This document shows, piece by piece, positions 17,587-25,309 of a stretch of 30,284 nt of DNA (positions are counted from its first letter, which is position 1; each line of letters opens with the position of its first letter). The notes beneath the pieces are model-generated. The model saw nothing but the letters and a program-made list of their open reading frames with translations. It did no database searches and had not been told where the DNA came from. This DNA is from DASUKM01 sp036278735 (GTDB lineage Bacteria > Acidobacteriota > Vicinamibacteria > Vicinamibacterales > 2-12-FULL-66-21): assembly GCA_036278735.1 (NCBI GenBank), contig DASUKM010000045.1, positions 1 through 30,284 of the forward strand. The letters run 5' to 3'. Both the position numbers and the translations under genes were made by a program.

Positions 17587-18687
17587 ATGGCGGACGCCGG
17601 TGCGAGCCATCGGTCTGCCCCGCACATCGCCACGGGTCAGTGGCAGACGTTCGAACTGCGCATGCGTCGGCGCCGCGCGGACGGGTGTCTGCGGCGGGCT
17701 GAGGCGGCGCTCGCGGCCGGACGCCTGGACGACGCCCGCGGCGCGGTCGCGGAAGCGCGCGGACTCGATCCCGACAGTACGCAGGCGGCTCTGATCGACG
17801 CCCGGCTCGCCGCGTGGACGCCGCCCGTCGCGCCGGCACGGTCGGCCTCGACAGGGCTTCCTCTCGTCGTGATCCTTCTGCTCGCGTGTTCGGCCGGCCT
17901 CGGCGCATGGCTCGTCCTGACACGTCCGACCTCGCCGGTGCGAATCGCCCCGATACGCTTCGCGCCGCTCGCGACCAGCTCGGGTGTGCCCTCGTTGCCA
18001 GGCTCCGATTTGCCGCTCGCGCCGTTGCCGGAGCGCCGGGCGGCACCAGCATCCGACGCCTCCTCCACGCCCGGGCCGTCTGTGGCGCCGGCGGCCGCGA
18101 CCATACGGAACGAACCGGCGCCGCAATCGCATGCCGACTCAACAGAATCCGAGCGCCCGTCCCGCGTCACCACGGCTCCGCCTGTGAATGTGAGCACACC
18201 GGATCCACGACCACCCGATGAGGCGTCGACTGAGCCACCCGCCGTCACACAGCCTCTGCCGCTGGCGACCGTCGCGCCGCCGCCCGCTCCGGCGCCCGCC
18301 CAGCCGCTGCCCGTTTCAGCCGTGCCCGCGCCTCCCTCGGCGGTGCCGTCGACGACCGAGACGGAAGCGCAGGTCAGGCGGGTGCTGGCCGCGTATGCCA
18401 GCGCGTACGATCGTCTCGACGCCGCCGCGGCGCGCGCGGTGTGGCCCGGCGTCGACGCCGCCGCGCTCGCGCACGCCTTCGAGGGGCTCGCCTCGCAGCA
18501 CGTCGCCCTCGGGACCTGCCAGATCGATCTCCACACCGCCGGGGCGCGCGCGAACTGCCGCGGAACGGCTACGTGGAGCCCGCGGATCGGCGGCGGCTCG
18601 CAGACGCAGGCCCGACGCTGGACGTTCGAACTGGCTGGGGGAAACGGCGCCTGGCACATCGTGTCGGCGCGAACCGAATCTCGATGA
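17587..18687 (+). CDS. Membrane-anchored protein with N-terminal helical pair, Pro-rich stalk and NTF2-like C-terminus
   Basis: 366 residues. A TPR-like helix pair (about 33-70, RRAEAALAAGRLDDARGAVAEA in part) is followed by one membrane segment (about 91-112). A long Pro/Ala/Ser/Thr-rich stalk (113-255) leads to a C-terminal domain (about 260-366, VRRVLAAYASAYDRLDAAAARAVWPGVD in part). That domain fits the SnoaL/NTF2-like fold often found at the end of acidobacterial signalling proteins. The helical part would face the cytoplasm and the tail the periplasm. It may be transcribed with the RRM gene. Function unknown. Confidence 0.7.
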   Translation: MADAGASHRSAPHIATGQWQTFELRMRRRRADGCLRRAEAALAAGRLDDARGAVAEARGLDPDSTQAALIDARLAAWTPPVAPARSASTGLPLVVILLLACSAGLGAWLVLTRPTSPVRIAPIRFAPLATSSGVPSLPGSDLPLAPLPERRAAPASDASSTPGPSVAPAAATIRNEPAPQSHADSTESERPSRVTTAPPVNVSTPDPRPPDEASTEPPAVTQPLPLATVAPPPAPAPAQPLPVSAVPAPPSAVPSTTETEAQVRRVLAAYASAYDRLDAAAARAVWPGVDAAALAHAFEGLASQHVALGTCQIDLHTAGARANCRGTATWSPRIGGGSQTQARRWTFELAGGNGAWHIVSARTESR

Positions 18688-18705
18688 CCGCGGCGGGCGC
18701 CGCGA

Positions 18706-19896
18706 TCAAAACAAATAGTCCAGCCCGATCGTCGGCGTCAGCGGTGCGGTCAGGCCGTCCTGGCGAAGCGACCAGAGCACCTGTCCCGAGAGGACCATGC
18801 GTGCGTGCACGTTCCACTTGATGCCGGCGACCGCCGACGACAGCAGCGTCGCGTCCGGACCCGCCACGAGCCGGAAGGTCTCGACCCCTTCGACCGCGGG
18901 ATGTGGCGCCCCGACGGAGACGATCTCGTGGAGATCAGCGAGACGCCGGACGAGCAGCTCTCCGGCGAGCGTGAGCCGGGGACGCACGGAGTACGTGACG
19001 GCGCCCGCCGCGTCGAGTTCGTCGGACGCGCCGCCGCGAACGAACCCCGCATTGCCGTGCACACCCCAGCGGGTCCGCTCCGCCGACGCAATCGCGGTCA
19101 CGCGAAGCGCAGCGCGCCCGGCGCCGAGCAGATTGGCGGCATCGCCTGTGGGCAGCCGCCATTCCCCCGCCACGGCGAAGCCGGCACTCCCCGTGCGCGC
19201 CAGCGTGTACTTCGCGCGCAGTGCCACGTCGGCGATGCCGCTCGCGTCGGCGCTGCCGCCAGCCTGCACGTAATTCTGGCCGTGATACACGTTGAGGCGG
19301 CTGCCCTCGACGTGCAACTGCACGAAGGGGACGGCGCCGCCGATCTCGAGGCGATCGGTGAGCCCGTACGTGCCGAAGACGGTCATCGTGCTCGATCGCA
19401 TCTTCAGCGTCAGCGATTCGACGTCGAACGGCGCGCTCTCGTCGGTGAACTGGTTCGCGACGGTCACGAGCGTCCCGTCGCGCAGGTCGAGGCCATCGAG
19501 CCGGTCGAATCCGGCCGTCGTCCCCGACACGCCCAGGGAGAAGCGGTTGCGGCCGCTCGAAAGGGCCCGTTCGACGAAGAACGTGCCGAAGCTGTCGCTC
19601 ACACGCTCCATTGTTCCGAGCTCGGGGTTGAGACGGTACGTGAAGCCGCTCGACGCGGACGGAATCGGCGTCGAACTCAAGTTGACGAGCAGCGCCCGTG
19701 CGATCGTGTCCCGAGTCGCTGCCGCGGCCGCGGCATCCTTCTGGAAGTCGCCGGTCGGCACCGACTCGTTGGTGACGAGGAAGGAGATGACGCCGGAAAC
19801 GGTCTGCTGCGCGGCGGCGGGGCTCGGGCAGAGAAATACGCCGGCACAGACCACGCGCACCGCGCATCGAAGAGTGATTCGCGCCAGTCGCGTCAT
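18706..19896 (-). CDS. Outer-membrane beta-barrel-like protein
   Basis: 396 residues. A signal peptide (about 1-31, SPAAAQ) is followed by alternating hydrophobic/polar strands with Gly/Thr turns, and the chain ends in GLDYLF. A C-terminal Phe after a strand is an outer-membrane insertion signature. ATG 19896-19894 is chosen because the signal peptide begins there; upstream in-frame residues lack sense. The ATG overlaps the TGA of the BACON lipoprotein gene (ATGA), so the two are co-translated and probably act in one envelope system. No close family is recognised. Confidence 0.7.
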   Translation of the reverse strand: MTRLARITLRCAVRVVCAGVFLCPSPAAAQQTVSGVISFLVTNESVPTGDFQKDAAAAAATRDTIARALLVNLSSTPIPSASSGFTYRLNPELGTMERVSDSFGTFFVERALSSGRNRFSLGVSGTTAGFDRLDGLDLRDGTLVTVANQFTDESAPFDVESLTLKMRSSTMTVFGTYGLTDRLEIGGAVPFVQLHVEGSRLNVYHGQNYVQAGGSADASGIADVALRAKYTLARTGSAGFAVAGEWRLPTGDAANLLGAGRAALRVTAIASAERTRWGVHGNAGFVRGGASDELDAAGAVTYSVRPRLTLAGELLVRRLADLHEIVSVGAPHPAVEGVETFRLVAGPDATLLSSAVAGIKWNVHARMVLSGQVLWSLRQDGLTAPLTPTIGLDYLF

Positions 19897-20633
19897 CGCC
19901 CGATGACCACTTCGGCCGCGATCAGGACGCCATCGTGGCGCCGCGCGCCGGTTGCCGTGACGTGTCGCTTCTCCTTCACCGCCTGGCAGGATCCCCTGGA
20001 GAAGTGCGTGGCGCCGGTCGTCATCACCACGTCGCTGCCGATCCTGAACCGCAGCGACGGACATCGCCCACGCAGGTGATGGACGGATCCCTCGATCTGC
20101 ACTGACGGGTTCGGCGCCGGCGGCGGTGTTGGCGGCGGCTGCGGCGTCGGCAACGGCGCGGGCGGCGGCGTTGGGGGCGGCTGCGGCGTGGGGTTCGGCG
20201 CGGGCGGCGGTGTTGGCGGCGGCTGCGGCGTGGGGTTCGGCGCCGGCGGCGGCGTGGGCGGCGGCGGTGGCGCGCTGGACTGCCGGATGGGCACTTGCTC
20301 GCCGTTGATCGCGATTGCGGCCTGGCGCGCCACGGGATCCGGGTTCGCCGTCACGCGATACGCGACAGTCCCCTCACCCTGGCCGTTCTGGCCGGATGTG
20401 AGCTCCACCCAGGCGGCCTGGCTCCTGGCCGTCCACGTACACTCGCGAGACACACCGACCGACACGGTGCCGGTCCCGCCGGAGGCCGTGAAGCTGGACG
20501 ACGGCGTCCCCACCGAAATCTGGCAACGCGTCGCCGTCGGACCCGTGACGGTCGTCTTCGCCGACAATCCGCCGCACGCCGCCGCGATGGTGGCCAGGAC
20601 GCAAACCAACAGACGAGGTGCGTACTGCCGCAC
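19893..20633 (-). CDS. Lipoprotein with BACON domain, Pro-rich repeat linker and DUF5666-like domain
   Basis: 246 residues from GTG at 20633-20631, the first usable start after an in-frame stop. The lipobox-like TIAAACGG gives Cys20 as the lipid anchor. A BACON-like beta domain (about 37-120, with ASGGTGTVSVGVSRECTW and WVELTSGQNGQGEGTVAY in part) is followed by a 14-residue Pro repeat (PPPTPPPAPNPTPQ, 124-176). A C-terminal beta domain (178-246) has the pattern EGSV, RIGSDVVMTTGATHFSRG, VTATGARR, LIAAEVVI, as in DUF5666. BACON domains often act in carbohydrate or surface binding. The linker looks like an EF-P-dependent polyproline tract. Confidence 0.75.
   Translation of the reverse strand: MRQYAPRLLVCVLATIAAACGGLSAKTTVTGPTATRCQISVGTPSSSFTASGGTGTVSVGVSRECTWTARSQAAWVELTSGQNGQGEGTVAYRVTANPDPVARQAAIAINGEQVPIRQSSAPPPPPTPPPAPNPTPQPPPTPPPAPNPTPQPPPTPPPAPLPTPQPPPTPPPAPNPSVQIEGSVHHLRGRCPSLRFRIGSDVVMTTGATHFSRGSCQAVKEKRHVTATGARRHDGVLIAAEVVIGR
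20106..20264 (-). repeat. 42-bp in-frame tandem repeat encoding the Pro-rich linker
   Basis: Three full units and one partial unit, each coding a 14-residue PPPTPPPAP(N/L)PTPQ. The copies are nearly identical, so the number of units may vary between strains. Confidence 0.8.
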
Positions 20634-20729
20634 GCGTCACACCATGCATGGCGCGCACCAGCACTCGCGCCGCACCCCGGAGGCTTGCGCCATACTGAGC
20701 GAGGCTGGCGCGGTACGCGGTTGCCGAAT

Positions 20730-21761
20730 GTGATCCATCGACTTCACCTTGTGACGCTCGCGGTGCTTGCCGTCTTGGCCGGCGGCTGTGCGCATCAGGT
20801 CGCGCTCGTCCCGATCGCGGAACCGCCGCACTGCGCCGCCATGTCCGCCGGCGCGCCGATCGCCTGGTTGAACCCTCGAGAGGATCGCCGTGCGCTCGAC
20901 GCCTGGTGCGCCGCCGTCGGCGCGCCCATCGTCCGCACGGCGGACCGGCCCGCCCGGCCTGTCGATCGCCTCGCGGTCGTTGCCTGGAATCTGCACGAAG
21001 GCGCTGGCCGCCTGCCCGTGTTCCTCGCGGATCTGCGGTCCGGACGGCTGACCGGCGGTACACCGGTGTCGGATTTCGTCCTCCTCGTGCAAGAGGCCTA
21101 TCGCTCGCGTCAGGATGAGCCGGTCGGCGTGCCCGGTGCGAGATGGGCCGCGCCGATCCAGCCGGGCGGCGCGCGAGAGGGGATCGTCGGCGTCGCCGGG
21201 GCGCTGCACCTCTGGCTGTTCTACGTGCCGTCGATGAGCAACGGACCACCGGCGCTTCGCGAAGACCGAGGCAACGCCATCCTGTCGACGCTCCCGCTCG
21301 ACGGATTCGAGGCGGTCGAGCTGCCGATGGAGCGGCAGAGGCGTGTCGCCGTCGCCGCCCTGATTACCGGGCGGAGCACCCTTGGACGACCGTGGACGCT
21401 TCGCCTCGTCTCGGTGCATCTGTCGAACATGGTCGCGCATCACCTCTGGATTTTTTCCGAAGCCGGACGCGCCAGACAGGCGCATGCGCTGGCCGGGGCG
21501 TTTCCCGATCGCGTCCCGACGGCGCTTGGGGGCGATCTGAACACGTGGTTCGGGTTCTCGGATGGCGCGCTCGGCGCGTTGTCCGCCCGCTTCTCGGCCG
21601 GCCCGGAGCATCAGGATCGGCGACCGACCTTCTGGATCGAGCGTCTCGATCACCTCCTCTTCGATGTGCCGCCGGGCTGGGAGGTGCGGGTGCGGCGCGC
21701 TTCGTCACGGTATGGATCCGATCACTATCCGCTGATCGCGCTCATCACGCCCGCCGGATGA
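20730..21761 (+). CDS. Endonuclease/exonuclease/phosphatase (EEP) family lipoprotein
   Basis: 343 residues from GTG 20730, which gives an ideal lipoprotein signal (LAVLAVLAGGC). A TTG nine bases upstream is also in frame. EEP-fold markers are in order: VVAWNLHEG, LVQEAY (metal Glu), RGNAILSTLPL, VSVHLSN (His), GGDLNTW (Asp/Asn), DHLLFD and GSDHYPL (catalytic His). These enzymes cut phosphodiester or phosphoester bonds in nucleic acids, phosphoinositides or sphingolipids. A lipid-anchored, exported one would act on extracellular DNA or lipids. It is divergent from the BACON lipoprotein across about 96 bp, so the two may share control. Confidence 0.85.
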   Translation: MIHRLHLVTLAVLAVLAGGCAHQVALVPIAEPPHCAAMSAGAPIAWLNPREDRRALDAWCAAVGAPIVRTADRPARPVDRLAVVAWNLHEGAGRLPVFLADLRSGRLTGGTPVSDFVLLVQEAYRSRQDEPVGVPGARWAAPIQPGGAREGIVGVAGALHLWLFYVPSMSNGPPALREDRGNAILSTLPLDGFEAVELPMERQRRVAVAALITGRSTLGRPWTLRLVSVHLSNMVAHHLWIFSEAGRARQAHALAGAFPDRVPTALGGDLNTWFGFSDGALGALSARFSAGPEHQDRRPTFWIERLDHLLFDVPPGWEVRVRRASSRYGSDHYPLIALITPAG

Positions 21762-21794
21762 GTCTGGGGCGCCGCCGCGCGTGGGTGCGCACGG

Positions 21795-21800
21795 TATAAT
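21795..21800 (+). promoter_or_regulatory. Consensus -10 (TATAAT) five bases before an ATG
   Basis: TATAAT, then TCGCG, then ATG 21806. With normal spacing the transcript would start at the ATG itself, so the kinase mRNA is probably leaderless. No clear -35 is visible. Confidence 0.5.
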
Positions 21801-21805
21801 TCGCG

Positions 21806-24800
21806 ATGCCGATCCCCCCGGATTCCCAGCTGGGTCCGTACACGATCCGACGTCTGCTCGGCGCGGGCGGCATGGGGGAGGTGTACCACGCCTACGATCC
21901 GCGGCTGGATCGTGACGTCGCGATCAAGCTCATTCGCGACGAAGCCGGGCCGGGCTCTCGTCCCGACAGCCGCTTCGATCGCCTTCTGAGCGAGGCGACG
22001 CTGGCCTCCGCGCTGAATCACCCCAACATCGTCACGATCTACGAGACCGGCGTGGCGGCCGAGGGCCGGTACCTCGCGATGGAGCTGGTCCGCGGAGAGA
22101 CGCTGCGCACCCTCGCGCCGCGCGTGTCGATCGATCGCGCCGTCGAGATCGCCCGGCAAGTGGCCGAAGCACTGGCCGTCGCACACCGCGCGCAGATCGT
22201 GCACCGCGACATCAAGCCGGAGAACGTGATGGTGCGATCCGACGGCTACGTGAAGGTGCTCGACTTCGGCCTGGCGCGCGTACAGCCGGGCGCCACCGCC
22301 GACGGCACGACGCGTGCGGGAACGGGCGCCGGCGTCGTCACCGGAACCATCGGGTACATGTCGCCCGAACAAGCGCGCGGCGCCGGAGCATCGCCCGCCT
22401 CCGACATTTTTTCGCTCGGCGTCATGGTCTACGAGCTGACCACCGGCCGTCACCCGTTTGCCGCCGCGTCGGTGCTCGGCACGCTGCACGCGCTGCTCGA
22501 CGAAACGCCGGAACCGCCGTGCGTCGCCAACCCCGACGTGCCCCGCGCCGTCGAGCAGTTGATCATCGAGATGCTCCACAAGGACCCGCGCCTGCGTCCC
22601 GGCGCCGAGGAAGTGCTGTATCGGCTCTCGATGGTGCGCGAGGGATCCGTCGCCGTCGCGCTGTCGTCCGTTGCGGTTCGACGCGCCTCGCGTGCGGCGA
22701 GCGGGCACGTCGTCGGACGGGAGCTGGAGCTGGACGGACTGCTGTCGGATCTCGATCGTGCCGCGCGCGGGCGCGGCGGGGTCGTCGTCATCGCGGCCGA
22801 AGCGGGCATGGGCAAGACGACGATCGTCGAGGCGTTCCTCCGGCATCTGGAGGAGCGGGAAGACGGCGTCCGCGTGGGACGCGGCCGGTGCTCGGAGCGG
22901 CTCGCCGGCAGCGAAGCCTACCTTCCCGTCATCGAAGCACTGGACAGTCTGCGGCACGACGAGCAGCACGGCAGCCTCACGCGCCTGATCCGCACGCTGG
23001 CGCCGACGTGGTACGCGCAGATCGCGGCCGGCAGCGAGCGCGAAGCGGCGGGGCGCCGCGTCGACGCGGATGCCTCGCAGGACCGGTTCAAGCGCGAGAT
23101 CCTGTCGTTGCTCGAGGAAGTGAGCCGTGCGCAGCCCCTCGTCCTGTGCCTCGACGACATCCACTGGGCCGACCCGTCGACCACCGAACTCATCGCGTAT
23201 CTCGCGCACCGCCTCGCCGACCTGCGGATCCTGCTCGTCCTCACGTGCCGGCCGTCCGAGCTGGCCCAGTCGCGCCATCCGTTTGCGGGCCTCACGCTCG
23301 ATCTCATCGCGCACGGGCTGTGCCGCGAGGTGACGCCGGGACTTCTCGATGAACGCGCGGTGGAGCGCTACATCGCCCTCCAGTTCCCGGAGCACACGTT
23401 CCCAGCCGCCTTCACGGCTATGATCCATCGGCGTACGGGCGGGCATCCGCTGTTCATGGCCGATCTGCTGCGGGATCTGCGGCGACGCGGCATCATCGAG
23501 GCCACCGGCGGGCGGTGGGCGCTGGTCGAGGATCTGTCCGGCATCGCGCGCGGCCTGCCGGAATCCGTGCGCAGCCTCGTACAACGGAAGGTCGATGCGC
23601 TCGAGGACGAGGACCGCCGGCTGCTGACGGCTGCCAGCGTCCAGGGGTTGGACTTCGACTCGGCGATCCTCTGCGCCGCGCTTCGCCTGGACGCCGAAGA
23701 CACCGAGCGGCGGCTGGAGCGGCTCGAACGAGAGCACGCGCTCGTGCGCTTCGTGCAGGAATCGGAATATCCGGACCGCACGCTCACGCTGCGGTACCGG
23801 TTCGCCCATCATATTTATCAGCACGCGTTCGACACGGCGCTGCGGGTCACGCGGCGCGCCGCGCTGAGCGGAGCGATTGGCGACGCGCTCCTCACGCGGC
23901 TCGGCGCGAACGCACCGGCGGCGGCAAACGATCTCGCGCGGCTGTTCGAGGCGGCGCGCGACACGGCGCGCGCCTGCGAGTACTACGCCAGGGCCGCCGA
24001 GAACGCCCTGCATCTGTACGCGCACGACGAAGCGGTCCGGCTTTCGACGCGGGGCCTGGCATTGCTCGCCGCCGAACCGGACGGGCCTGGCCGCGCCTCC
24101 CTGGAGCTGCCGCTCCAGATGGCGCTCGGCCTGGCGATGAAGACCGGCCGCGGCTATGCCGTCCCCGAGGTCGGCGCCGCGTACGCCCGCGCCCGTGAGC
24201 TGTCCCGGCAGGTTCAGGATCCTCGCCGCGTCGTACCGGTGCTCGTCGGCCTGGCCGCCCACCACGTCGTCTCGGGCGAGATCGAAACCTCCCGCGATGT
24301 CGCGCTCGAGATGCTGGCGCTGTTCGAACGGCTGGGCGATCCGAACCTCGAGATGCTCGGGCAGTGGTCCCTCGGGGCCGCGCTCTTCCATCTCGGCGAA
24401 CTCGAGGTCGCGCACGCCCATCTCGCCCGCGCGATCGAGCTGTACGACCCTGCCTTTCACGCGGCGCGCGTGTGGGAGACCGGTGTCGAGCCCGGCGTCT
24501 TCGCGCAGGGGGAGATGTCGCGGACGCTCACGCTGCGGGGATACCCCGACCAGGGGCTGGCGTGCGCGCGCGACGCCGTCGAACGCGCCCGCGCACTCGA
24601 CCATCCGCAGCCGCGGGCGTTCGCGCTCCTCTTCGAAATCTTCGCGCACCTGGCGCGCCGCGAGCCCCGCGACGTGCTCCGCACGTTCGCCGAGCTCGAG
24701 ACCCTCTGCCAGGCGCACGGGATTGCGCAGGAGCTGCAATGGGCGGCGCCGCTGCGCGGTCGCGCGCTCGTGGAGCTGGGGGACGTCGATCGCGGCGTCC

Positions 24801-25309
24801 GCGATCTCGCCGACGGGCTCGAGGCTCACACCATCACCCGGTCGGCGCTGCTGCGCCCGTACTATTTCGTGCTCTACGCGGGCGCCCTCCTGCGCGCGCG
24901 GCGCTTCGACGACGCGCAGCGGGCCCTCGACGATGCGCGCCGCATTGCGGACGCGACGCGGCAATTCGCGTACGATGCCGAGCACGATCGCATCCAGGGA
25001 GAGTTGTTCGTGGCGGCCGAGCGGCTCGATGACGCCGAGGCCTCCTTCCGGCGCGCGATCGCGGTCGCCACAGAACAGGGAGCCCGCTGGTTCCTGCTGC
25101 GCGCCTCGCGTGCCTGCGCTCACCTGCTGATCAGGCTGGACCGGACGGACGAGGCGGACGCCGTGCTGCGTCCTGTGTTCGATTCGATGACGGAAGGCTT
25201 CGATACGCCGGACTACCGCTTCGCCGAGGCGCTGCTGCGCACGTTGTGCGCAACCCAAAGCCCAAAGCCTAAACCGTGCATGCGCCGAGCGCCGCCTGGC
25301 CGAGGCTGA
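21806..25309 (+). CDS. Ser/Thr kinase fused to AAA-type ATPase and TPR tail (signalling regulator)
   Basis: 1167 residues. The kinase domain (about 11-275) is canonical: GAGGMGEVY (19-27), Lys41, HRDIKPEN (133-140), DFG (153-155) and MSPEQ. A predicted signal-transduction ATPase follows, with Walker A AEAGMGKTT (331-339) and Walker B LVLCLDD (445-451), then HWADPST, as in the AAA_16/MalT-type STAND proteins. The last 500 or so residues are TPR-like helical repeats. Such proteins couple phosphorylation to nucleotide-driven assembly. No DNA-binding domain is seen. The final residues (SPKPKP and beyond) are encoded by the heptamer repeat, and the end overlaps hypF by 41 bp tail to tail. The original C-terminus was probably near CATQ. 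Confidence 0.9.
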   Translation: MPIPPDSQLGPYTIRRLLGAGGMGEVYHAYDPRLDRDVAIKLIRDEAGPGSRPDSRFDRLLSEATLASALNHPNIVTIYETGVAAEGRYLAMELVRGETLRTLAPRVSIDRAVEIARQVAEALAVAHRAQIVHRDIKPENVMVRSDGYVKVLDFGLARVQPGATADGTTRAGTGAGVVTGTIGYMSPEQARGAGASPASDIFSLGVMVYELTTGRHPFAAASVLGTLHALLDETPEPPCVANPDVPRAVEQLIIEMLHKDPRLRPGAEEVLYRLSMVREGSVAVALSSVAVRRASRAASGHVVGRELELDGLLSDLDRAARGRGGVVVIAAEAGMGKTTIVEAFLRHLEEREDGVRVGRGRCSERLAGSEAYLPVIEALDSLRHDEQHGSLTRLIRTLAPTWYAQIAAGSEREAAGRRVDADASQDRFKREILSLLEEVSRAQPLVLCLDDIHWADPSTTELIAYLAHRLADLRILLVLTCRPSELAQSRHPFAGLTLDLIAHGLCREVTPGLLDERAVERYIALQFPEHTFPAAFTAMIHRRTGGHPLFMADLLRDLRRRGIIEATGGRWALVEDLSGIARGLPESVRSLVQRKVDALEDEDRRLLTAASVQGLDFDSAILCAALRLDAEDTERRLERLEREHALVRFVQESEYPDRTLTLRYRFAHHIYQHAFDTALRVTRRAALSGAIGDALLTRLGANAPAAANDLARLFEAARDTARACEYYARAAENALHLYAHDEAVRLSTRGLALLAAEPDGPGRASLELPLQMALGLAMKTGRGYAVPEVGAAYARARELSRQVQDPRRVVPVLVGLAAHHVVSGEIETSRDVALEMLALFERLGDPNLEMLGQWSLGAALFHLGELEVAHAHLARAIELYDPAFHAARVWETGVEPGVFAQGEMSRTLTLRGYPDQGLACARDAVERARALDHPQPRAFALLFEIFAHLARREPRDVLRTFAELETLCQAHGIAQELQWAAPLRGRALVELGDVDRGVRDLADGLEAHTITRSALLRPYYFVLYAGALLRARRFDDAQRALDDARRIADATRQFAYDAEHDRIQGELFVAAERLDDAEASFRRAIAVATEQGARWFLLRASRACAHLLIRLDRTDEADAVLRPVFDSMTEGFDTPDYRFAEALLRTLCATQSPKPKPCMRRAPPGRG
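25255..25274. repeat. AAAGCCY heptamer repeat at kinase/hypF 3' ends
   Basis: AAAGCCC then AAAGCCT then AAA, the same unit as at 7796-7835. It encodes the SPKPKP part of the kinase tail and, on the other strand, supplies the TAG stop of hypF (25271-25269). Confidence 0.75.

Noticed and set aside
21725..25258. 1177-codon open frame antisense to the kinase-AAA-TPR gene
   Set aside because: The plus-strand product has complete kinase and ATPase motifs; the antisense product has none.
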